DNA from: Eudromia elegans | Taxonomy: Eukaryota > Chordata > Aves > Tinamiformes > Tinamidae | DNA: 64,000 nt | Reading direction: 5' to 3' | NCBI GenBank assembly: GCA_003342815.1 | Contig: PTEX01000120.1 | Span: 17,214-81,213, forward strand | Part shown: positions 55,101-64,000 of the stretch, in pieces | How positions within the stretch are numbered: the first letter of the stretch is position 1 | Layout: the number at the start of each line of letters is the position of its first letter | Notes under the pieces: generated by a model | Database searches by the model: none | Seen by the model: only the letters and a program-made list of their open reading frames with translations | What the model was told of the DNA's origin: nothing | Position numbers and translations under genes: made by a program

Positions 55101-57818
55101 CAATCATCCTATATTTCTGTGCACTGAGGCTCAGACAGAAAGCCTTCATACCCATGTCTCAGTCCTTACGATATGCCAATTACGTAATTCTACAAAATCA
55201 CAATATTAGAAGACCCTGGCCTACAGTGCTGTTACCAACAAGTAGAAAAATTCTGAATTCATTCTTCTGTTCCAAAAGCCCCACTTCGAAAAGAAATAAA
55301 AGGCAATTTTAGGGGATCCCACACAAAGTAGCCCCAATATGGATTGAGTTTCTTTCTTCTACGAAGTACAGCATAAAAGAAGAAAATCAGCAATAAAATC
55401 TGCACACTAGTTCTTGCTGTTCTCAAAACTTTCTAGACACATAAGTAGTGTTGTAAGAATTCTGTACATATTAATAACGTCTCATGGATTCTGAATAATC
55501 AGACATCTTGAGGATACTTCTGATGTTACTTTACTACATATTGTTCCTTTTTAGTAACAGTTAAAAAAAGAACTATATTAGTGATCTGTATTTAAGACAT
55601 TTTTTACATAAAAGTCTACTAACTCTTTTACTCAACATTTATGTCCTCTTGAGAAGGATGGCTGTCTTTAAGGACAGCTATATTAGCTAGCTCCACAATA
55701 GTGTAGTGTCTATTAGACAAACACATTCAAGTTACAGGTTTTAGTCTGCTCATGGCACAATATATCCAGAACCTCTGTTTGCATATATACATGAATAAGT
55801 AAATAAATATACATATACATATATAAAAAAAATCTTAGAAATATTAGCGAATTTAGGCTTATCAAAACAAAATCACTTTTTAACAGGTATATATTGTAAA
55901 GGAGACAAACAAGTGATTTATTCAGTGCCTATCAGAAGGAAGAGTACAAGCTACAAGTCAATCTAGAAGACCACATGACCTTGGTTTAGTTTTCAGTATA
56001 AGGCCTTACCTTGCTTTTGCTGCTTCTTGCCTCTCCTATTAAAGCTGCAATCCTACCATCAATGCTTTTGATGCCTGCGAAAATGTGAGCCCTGCTTGGT
56101 CATGTGCTGTCCACCCACTGTTTTGTGATCACTGCACCAAGGAATGAGACTTCAAATTTCAGGGTTCTGTGAGCGTCAAACTAACTTGTCCCGTTTATAT
56201 TATAAAAGAGGCACCTACTCACAGGGAATTTTGCTTTATTTGAAGAGGAAATTAAATTTTGGGAAAAAGAGAGTGCTCCATTTCTCCTTAACTGGTAAAT
56301 ACAGGACTTAAACTTATCAACGCTTCTTTGGAGTAGGGATTTCATCCATATTTTTTTCTAATCCCATTAGGGTTTCTTTTCTAGATCTTCCTCACATATT
56401 AAAGATGAGAAAAGCTTCACTGAGCGCAGTTACCAGTATTCCAATTTATTTAGCAACAATCCCTGTGGATTGTTAACATCACACTGTGATTTTGCTTGGA
56501 TTACAAGAGCTGGATAAGTAATTCCTTCATTAACTCATCACTGTCAATGGTGTGTAATGGAACAACTTCTACCTATGAAAAGTCAGGAAGAGATTGAAGC
56601 TATAAAGAGTAATAAAAAAACCCCAGACATTGGGGTAAAAGGAGAGTAGAAATAAACAGGGCACAAGTTCATTGAGAGTCCTATGCATGAGTATATGCAA
56701 ACATAAACAGAAAACAATGAAAGGGGTCATCCAATTACAGTAGAAGAATAACAAGTGGAAGAAGGAGAAAACCAGCTTCTGAAGTAGAGTTTTTCCAATA
56801 GCAGTGAAAATCTCTCCTCTAACACAATTTATGACTTCTATTATACGAATCTCAGTATAGAGTTGGTAGAGATGTTTGAGACTTCTAAAAATCTAAAAAA
56901 GGAGATACACTATCTGGATGCAAGTGATGAGGAAAAAAAAACCCTCCACAGCTGGTTTTATGTGATAGATGATAAAGGGATGAAGAAAAGAGTGAAAATG
57001 ATAGACTGGGGTTTAATATTAGATCTCATAATAATGGTTCTACAACTCCGCTTCCCTACAGATCACCATCTATGATGAAATGCACGTTCCACCAAAGGCC
57101 AAAGAATCCCTTTTTCACAACCTATTACAAAAAGGGTGAAAATCTCATTTGCATGTAAAAGATTCATTTGGTTTTCCTGTAAATACTTTATTTTTATGTT
57201 ATTTGCTTGTCACACAGTCCCAAACACACAAAATGGGTAATTCATACTAGAAAGGACCACATAAGTTGCCATCTATAAAGGCACTGACTTGAGGCAAAAA
57301 TTTGGAAAACTGTATTTTCAACCAACTCTACTCTTTGAAATATCAATCTAAAGCCAAGATATCAGTGAAGTACTGATATTCTCCCCAACATCATTTGCTT
57401 CGTATCACAGTAAGTAAATTAAATGCTTTGCTCTACAGCAAATATCCTAGAGTGTAGCCAAGTTAAATCTATACACTGAGCAAAAACTGCTTGCTTGTTA
57501 GGGAAAACATGCTATCTAAAAGCAAAAGACCTTTCAAAGAGATTGGAAGGCGTAAAGAGAAAGGAAGTTTCACATTCAGCTTTTTCATTTCTAACAGAGG
57601 AATTGCAAGCTGCTTAAGGAAGAGGACAGGAAATCAGTATAGCAATGCAGAATGATAAGAGGAGAAACCGTTAAAGAGCAGTCAAGGGACATTTTGGTAA
57701 CATTATCTGAAAACAAATGAAAACAAATAACAGAAGACACCAAGCTATATTACTGGTGTGAAAGATTACAAGAATAACAAGAGGAAAATGGAAGAAAGCT
57801 TGAGATGCCAAAAAAAAA

Positions 57819-57866
57819 NNNNNNNNNNNNNNNNNNNNNNNNNNNNNNNNNNNNNNNNNNNNNNNN
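57819..57866. other. Assembly gap (48 N) within a poly-A tract
   Basis: Forty-eight undetermined bases are flanked by nine A residues on the left and sixteen on the right. The true length of the A tract, or any sequence hidden inside it, is unknown. Confidence 0.98.
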
Positions 57867-58236
57867 AAAAAAAAAAAAAAAAGCTAAAAGCTAACTAGAA
57901 AACTAAAGGGGATAATGGCATTGTCAAAAACAAGTAAAACAGTAATTTAAGAAAACAACAGCAGATCAAAATTTGATCTAAGAAGCAGCTTCATCACTTT
58001 ACCCAAATTGCACTGTGGATACATTGGCCTTGTGAGTTCGGTATTTATCATGCTGACATTGACAGCAAACACCCCAAGCGATACTGTGTAGGTCAAGCCA
58101 TTTGTGGCCGACTTTAAAGCAGTGAGGTGTGAGAACAAGGAGACGACCAACCGCAGCGCTCAACCAACGCTCCACGGCCGGCACGTCCCTCCCGCTCTGC
58201 GTCACCCGCGGCCGTTAAACGCCCGGTAGCGCTACC

Positions 58237-58246
58237 GCGCATGCGC
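58237..58246. promoter_or_regulatory. NRF1-type site 1
   Basis: CGCGCATGCGCA (58236-58247) is a full match to the palindromic NRF1 consensus YGCGCATGCGCR. Confidence 0.6.
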
Positions 58247-58303
58247 ACCGCAGTAGCGCGCCGGCGGGGCGCAGAGCGGCGGAATGACCTGGGCGCAGAT
58301 CAG

Positions 58304-58313
58304 GCGCATGCGC
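58304..58313. promoter_or_regulatory. NRF1-type site 2
   Basis: GCGCATGCGC flanked by G and A is one base off the extended NRF1 consensus. It lies 67 bases from the first site. Confidence 0.55.
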
Positions 58314-58543
58314 AGGAAGCAAATTACCCAGACGCTGCAACAGGGAAAGATTCCTCCGGGAAGAGCCCATTCCATGGGAAGGATGTAGGCGGAAGTGGAG
58401 ACTTCGCCCCTCCCCACTCCTTGTCTTTTTGTCCCTGCGGCTGCTGAGGCCCTCTTCTGTAACTTAATTGTAAACTCCCCACAGCGAGTTAATTTGGAGC
58501 AGTGGGCGCGTCTCCCCATAATCTGACCAATGACAAGCAGGAG

Positions 58544-58568
58544 CCCAGCAACGTAACTAGTTGCTGGG
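58544..58568. promoter_or_regulatory. Inverted repeat with RFX-like half-sites
   Basis: CCCAGCAAC, seven bases, then GTTGCTGGG form a perfect 9-base inverted repeat. The GCAAC/GTTGC arms resemble X-box half-sites bound by RFX factors, but in everted order compared with a classical X-box. Confidence 0.45.
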
Positions 58569-58783
58569 CAGAACCGCCCGTGACACCGCGGCGAGGCCCG
58601 TGCAGGCCTCTGCCCCGCCTTCACCTCCAGAAGGGGCGGGGCGTGGTTGAGGCCGCCAATAACCTTGGTGGGCGGGAGGAAACAAGAGAACCAATGAGCA
58701 CTATGGGTATCATTGATGAACAGAGCTCGGGCCCAATCGAGCCGGGCGGTCGCATTTTGAGGAGGTGTTGGGGGCGGAGCTCC

Positions 58784-58817
58784 GTTGCTAGGGCCGCGCT
58801 GTTGCTAGGGCCGCGCT
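58784..58817 (+). repeat. 17-bp perfect tandem duplication with GTTGCTA half-sites
   Basis: GTTGCTAGGGCCGCGCT occurs twice head to tail, 86-119 bases upstream of the IFT27 ATG. Each copy carries an X-box-like GTTGCTA half-site. Confidence 0.85.
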
Positions 58818-58902
58818 AACCGCCGTGGCGGCGGCTCCTGCCGCCTGCCCGCTCCGTAGCCGCCGGGCCCGGTGTCCGGCCGGGCCTCGCCGGGCCGCGG
58901 CC

Positions 58903-61900
58903 ATGGTGAAGCTCGCTGCCAAGTGCCTGCTGGCAGGTGAGTCCGCCGCCTGACGGCAATAGCCGTGCGGCTGGGGGAGGCCCGCGGTGGTGGCCGGTGG
59001 TGTAGGGTGTCGCGGACCCTCGTCGGGGACGCTCCCTGCCTGCAAAGCACGTGGGTGGCAAGACAGGAGGAAGGGGGTCCGCTGTTCTCTCTGGGAATCA
59101 CGTTATTGATTATGTCCCCACTCGAGTTGAGAGGTGTGTGTGTGTTGGGGGATAATTTCAACCACCAGAAAAGCAAGGGCAGGGTCCCCCAAAAAAGAAC
59201 CTCCTCATGAGGTGGAAACGTGGGCTCCAGGTGGGGAAGAACAGAGGTGTTGGGGCTGAGCACGATACTGAGTACCTAGTGCTGGCCCTCCTTGTAGTGC
59301 CTGGGAAAGGCTTGTGGCAGAAACTGGGGCGGCTTTTGAGAGTGCGGCTGCTCAAGCAAGCTGTCGGTTAACGTGGTGAAAAAGTGAGGTGGAGACACCA
59401 GTTCAGTCACAGTGAATTATGGAGGTGAGGAGGGTAAATGCAGTTGACTCTTAATGCTATGAGATGAAAACTTTTTTTCCCCCTCCCTCTACACTTTAAG
59501 TTCTGTGCACCCCCAACCCCAAACACCAGATCAGGAAATGCTTTGTATGTGAACAACTCTCATCTTTGCACTTTGTGCTCCAAACCTCTTTTTTTTCATC
59601 AAAAATGAAATTGTTTTGCCTTTTTGCCTCAGAAATAGCTAACCAACTTGAACAAAGCCCAAGTGCAATTTTTGGCAAAGGCAAAATCTCCTTTATCATC
59701 TCCCTGACGCTTAATGTTGACAGTTACTGTAGACAGTGTGAATATCTTGCCTATCTTCTAGGTCTACAACTTATACATCATTCTCAGTGTGGAAGTCTGT
59801 AGTCCCAGTACGCAGGCTTTGCTGAGGTCTTTCAAATTGTGTTGTTTAATGCTAATAAGGCAAATTTCATGATTGTTTTAAACTAACATAGATTTTCCAT
59901 GGGTGATCCAGTTAAATGCTTTATCTTAATTTGCTTGGGAGCTGTCTCTTCAATTCCATGCAGCATTTCCAAGTGCTTGGATAATATCGATATATTGCTA
60001 AAAATAATAAAAGAATGCAGCAGACCAGGCAAAATAATTTATCCCAAAGAGACCCCATATAGTGAAAAGGAAACAACAGATGAGTTATTATAACAAACTA
60101 AAGGGAATAGAGTAACACAATTATATAGACAGCAGGAAAAACATCCAAAGGTGGAGCAAGGAATTCTTGTGTACCTGAGAGTATGATTACAAAGGGTAGA
60201 GCGATTTACAGTATTGGGAACAACACAGAGGTCAAGAACAACAGAGGAGAAAAAAAGAGCTTTTATTAGCAAAAGACAGATTAATAACTTGAAAGTAAAA
60301 AATAATTCCTATGTTATTTTGAGGATAATATACAGATACACAGTCAAAGATATTGCTGCTTGAGCTTGCTGTGGCGACTTGGTGAAAGGGTTTGCATTAT
60401 AAAAAGTTGGCAGTGGTAGGCATTTTTCAGACATATAACAGCTTCTTACAGAATAGCAGAACTAAGGAGGCAGTAAATAGTGTAGGATGCAGTATTGGGA
60501 GATGAGACCAAACTGAACTAAAAGAGCAAAGAAACTTGTTTTGAAAGACAAGTGAAGTAATGGGCTAAGATGATGGCAAAGCATAACAAAAGAGGAAGAA
60601 AAGCTGGGGCTATCATACTGTGAAAAGGCAACAAATTAGATAGGAATTTACATTGGATGATGGAAATAAAAGAACCTTACATAGTCTGGAGTAGTATGTG
60701 CTTCTTCTCATCTTAGAATGACAGATCTAATTGTCTATTTAAACACAGATTAGCTGCCTCTCAGAACAGAGTGTTGTCTTCAGCACAAACTTGAAATGAT
60801 CAGGGAACAAACAAATTGACTTACCAGATTTTCCTGTCTAAATATTATGAGCCCAACTCAGTTTAAAGGAAGAAAGCACACCAAAAATATTTAAACAATA
60901 TTTTTAATTTTGGTTGATGCATCAAGGAGCAGTTGTCACCAACTAAAGTGCCTTTCACTATACCATGTGAGATTAAATTTTTCTCAATCTTCTTCAAAAC
61001 ACAGGAAGCATAGGAAACTAGTATAGTGCCATAGTATGTTTCTCTATTGCTTTGTTTATTAAGGGTGTAAAATAAAAGACTTGTATTTCAGGTTTGGCTG
61101 TCATGAATATTCCTTCAAGGGTCAAGCTATAGCTTTGAGAGATTTAACTCCCAATTCTTGCCCATTTGAACTAACTAGATCAACAAAAAGGAGATATGAA
61201 GTAAGGATCAGCCATCTGAGAGCACTAACTTTGTTTTTCAAAAATTATGATGTGCAGTAGGTTTCATGAAGTGATTTGAGGGCACACAAATTCTGCAGTT
61301 CTTTGCCACTGCACTGGCTCTTAGGGCATATGGTGGCAGTTGTCCAGGGTAGGGCAGCTTTCAAGTTTGCTCAAACCGTTGTGCAAACCAAAACAGTTGG
61401 TCTTGACTCTAAAAGAGCAAACACTAAAGCTCCCTGATTTTGTTCCATATAGAGATGAATCAGGAGGACCTCTCTCTTCAGCCAATGACATTTTCTTCTG
61501 TTATGTCCAGGATGCAACTAATGAGACAACAGCAGCATTGAGTCAGCAAGAGTTGCTGTCTTAGCAAGGTCAGCAAGAAGAGTCATAGAGGAATGTTACC
61601 AGCTTAAGAAGCTTTGGGGAATAAAAATGATCTGTTTCTTTCCTGAACTCAGTATATTACAATTACATGAATTTGAGGAAAACATGTAACTTAATGAGAA
61701 GAAACAGCCTCCTATGTAATTCAGTGCTTCTTATCCCATGTCTGGCAATTGTTAGCCTTTAGGTAAAAGCTATAGACTAGATATTAATTTTAGAACAAAT
61801 TGTGATTTTTGCCCTGATCTGAGATTTCTTTATTGTTGTATGGAGCAGAGCTATGAAATCAGCCCAGTATGCATAATGACAATATTGTTTTCAATGTGTA

Positions 61901-63933
61901 GGTAGGCTTTTTTGGTTTTTTTGTGCCTCTAATGGGAGATATATTGCTTGTATTGAGGTTATAAGCCCTTACAACATTTGATAGGAACAAAACTAAGCAT
62001 AACTGTAGGAAAATAAGATTCTTTAAAATGAAACAAAAATCTCTTCTATTTTTGGTCTTGCAGGTGATCCAGCTGTGGGGAAGACTGCTTTAGCCCAGAT
62101 GTTCCGCAGTGATGGGGCCCATTTTCAGAAGAATTATACACTAGTGAGCATAAATGAGACAACAGGCTCTAGGAAAAAAAATGAATAGTGTCACTTTAAG
62201 TTGAGGCATTGAGGGTGGGATCTTGTTTTAGGTTTTTCTTTCTCTCCCATACTCCTGAAGAGAAGTAGCTTTGCATTTTAAGTCTGTACATTATGTAGGG
62301 CCTGACTTCAAAGCTTAATGCAGAGTCAAATAGTTATTTTTTGTTATTTTCTTGCTGAATCAATGTTTTCACAAGCTTTTGTGGTCTTGGAGAGCTTTGC
62401 CCTTTAGGGAGCGCTCCATGAAAATGCATTGCTGAAGGAGAAAGCTGTTCATTCCAACTATTAAATGTGTGTGTGGACAGCGTGCTTATCACTATGCAAA
62501 CATGAAGATGTGCTGCGTAGTCACAAGATAATTACAATCTACAGAAACTGTTCGCTGATGAAGAGGATACAGTTTGCAGTCTTTCAGTGCAGGAATCAAT
62601 GGTGATGACTAATCAGAAGCAGGATAAAAATAAAAGTAAATATAAGTAAAAAAAAAAAAGAGGGGGGAGAACTGGCATATGTTTATTCATTGAAGTAATG
62701 CTGGAAACCAGAAGTTAGGGATGGAAATAGAACAAACAAATGAGCTACAAAGCAGAATGAGATAAAAGGTGGAAGAAGGACAAATTATCACAATCCCATA
62801 TGTTAGCTGATCACATGGTTGGCACAAGAAATTCTAAGGCAGAACTGTGAAAAGAGCAGCACTACGGAAGTGAACATAGGCCTGCAGATTTCAACTAACG
62901 CCCATGTATATAACCAAATTTCTGGATGTTGTTTCTTTTCCGTCTTTTTTTTTTTCCCCTTGTTTGAGCAAATCTGCATGAGTTTGACATGTAAGTAAAA
63001 GTATGTTACCAGAGCTTTGAGGAGTGTTGTTGACTTCCCAGCAGTACATGTTTGATGGAATTGTAATGATTCACAAGAATTGCCTCAATCCAACGAACAG
63101 TTGGTATGCAGTTAGACAGGCTCTTAAAAACTCTTCTGATCCTTGTTTTCTTGATTCTTTTTGACAGACAACGGGCACAGAACTGTTGGTGAAGACCGTA
63201 TCGGTTCCAGAGACAAGTGATAGTGTGGTGAGTTTTTCTGTGACATAAATTGACTCAGAAAGACATGTCTAGAGCTCAGACCTCTCTTTTTGTCTCATTG
63301 ATGGAAGATCCCTCTGCATGTTCATAAGACCATTAAGTTGCATTAAGGAAATGAGGATGATCTTGTAAGATTATTGATTCTCCAGGGATAGTTTAATCTT
63401 AGAATGCTAGTTTTACATGCTTATATACAAGATGACATCTTGAGCCAAAGCTGCTGCCAGCCTTTTGAAGTATGTATACTGTTCTTTAGGACACTCAGGC
63501 TTACTTCATGTTTCTGAGAACAAATAACCCCGAAAACTCTCTCTAGTGGCATGTGTATGTGTGCATTTTCCTATATATATAATAGAGGCTAGCTTTTTAC
63601 TAGCTGGCTCCACATGCTCTGTTTCCTGGAGGGATGTAAACAAGGTTTGCTGATCCTTTTCTTATTTATATAGGAAAAATAGCTGTTTTGGGTTTTTTTT
63701 TCTTGTGCTGTCTGAACTGGCAATATTCTTCGTGTGAGGAGCTTGTCCTTTAGGGATATGGCACTGCTGTACTGAACAAAATTTAAAAGTAGCATTTCCA
63801 GTATTTACTTTCTAAACCTTTCCCTACACTGCATTTTTCCTGGCAAAAGACCTCTTTCTCCTTCTGCTTTCAGGAACTCTTCATTTTTGACTCTGCAGGC
63901 AAAGATCTATTTTCTGAGATGCTGGAGAAACTG
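58903..63933 (+). CDS. IFT27: IFT27 (RABL4), intraflagellar transport 27, 5' part
   Basis: IFT27 is a Rab-like small GTPase of the IFT-B train. It pairs with IFT25 and is needed for export of the BBSome and signalling cargo from cilia. The first four coding exons are present: 58903-58936, 62064-62143, 63168-63227 and 63874-63933. They make 234 nt, 78 residues, all in phase with GT-AG introns; the gene continues past the window. The N-terminus [20 protein letters not shown] contains the P-loop GDPAVGKT (residues about 12-19). [14 protein letters not shown] and [11 protein letters not shown] cover switch I and strand 2, and [20 protein letters not shown] covers G3 and switch II. The G3 motif is DSAGK, lacking the catalytic Gln of classical DxxGQ GTPases, as I recall for human IFT27 too. 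The ATG lies in CCATGG context within a CpG island. Confidence 0.96.
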
Positions 63934-64000
63934 GTAAGTATTATGTAACAGCCCTCTCCTTCCAAAGAAGTGCTTTTGCTTTGAAGAGCTGAACTCCCCA

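Larger units (their letters stand above)
45910..58130. other. Intergenic region between PVALB and IFT27
   Basis: About 12 kb of AT-rich DNA contains two CR1 insertions (49.92 and 50.73-52.15 kb), an AAC/poly-A simple repeat and an assembly gap in poly-A. I found no exon-like conserved coding sequence. The longest frame, 50969-51769 plus, is the antisense of CR1 and is not a gene. Confidence 0.6.
58140..58902 (+). promoter_or_regulatory. CpG-rich promoter region of IFT27
   Basis: The 760 bases upstream of the IFT27 start are GC- and CpG-rich and carry no TATA box. By eye I find NRF1-type GCGCATGCGC at 58237-58246 and 58304-58313, and an ETS core GGCGGAAGTGG at about 58388-58398. CCAAT boxes on the plus strand lie at 58527, 58656, 58691 and 58733, and a GC box GGGGCGGGGC at 58633-58642. 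There are also RFX-like GTTGC half-sites (58544-58568 and 58784-58817). The make-up is that of a housekeeping/ciliary gene promoter. The start site cannot be fixed, and the distance of the NRF1 sites (about 590-670 bases) leaves room for a divergent minus-strand transcript. Confidence 0.65.

Noticed and set aside
58232-58624. 130-codon minus-strand frame upstream of IFT27
   Set aside because: It lies in a CpG island with no recognised domain. A divergent transcript is possible, but the frame itself is not evidence for a protein.

Overview
The window is vertebrate nuclear DNA, almost certainly from a bird. Three observations support this. Interspersed repeats are dominated by CR1 LINEs, several ending in the characteristic ATTCTATGATTCTATGA-type tail. 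The three protein-coding genes are intron-rich with GT-AG splice sites. Their order and relative strands (NCF4 minus, PVALB plus, IFT27 plus) match the human 22q12 block IFT27-PVALB-NCF4 read in reverse. Scattered Ns and one 48-base N gap inside a poly-A tract show a draft assembly. I cannot name the species.

Layout. Bases 1-1209 are the 3' part of a CR1 element with a still-open reverse transcriptase segment. NCF4 (p40phox, a regulatory subunit of the phagocyte NADPH oxidase) occupies 3085-12730 on the minus strand. I could place all ten coding exons, which splice in phase to a 350-residue protein collinear with human p40phox plus an 11-residue C-terminal tail. From about 12.95 to 35.55 kb is AT-rich intergenic DNA holding degenerate CR1 pieces, microsatellites and a roughly 230-base polypurine tract, with no gene I can support. 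A TATA promoter and a probable non-coding first exon of PVALB lie at 35.57-35.66 kb. A GC/CpG-rich stretch of about 3.7 kb follows inside PVALB intron 1. The four PVALB coding exons (39276-45712) give a 110-residue alpha-type parvalbumin with two intact EF-hand loops. From 45.9 to 58.1 kb is a second gene-poor interval with CR1 copies at 49.9 and 50.7-52.15 kb. A CpG-rich promoter region (about 58.14-58.90 kb) with NRF1, NF-Y, GC-box and RFX-like half-sites leads into IFT27. Its first four coding exons (58903-63933, 78 residues, including the P-loop) are present, and the gene runs off the right edge.

The three genes do not form a pathway. They share an ancient vertebrate neighbourhood: a myeloid oxidase regulator, a muscle/neuron calcium buffer and a ciliary GTPase. 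I saw no convincing undescribed system. The better leads are the NCF4 C-terminal extension and lost Ser315 equivalent, the inverted pair of CR1 ends around the NCF4 3' end, the CpG-rich block inside PVALB intron 1, and the half-site architecture of the IFT27 promoter. Comparisons with human proteins rest on remembered sequences, not on a search.
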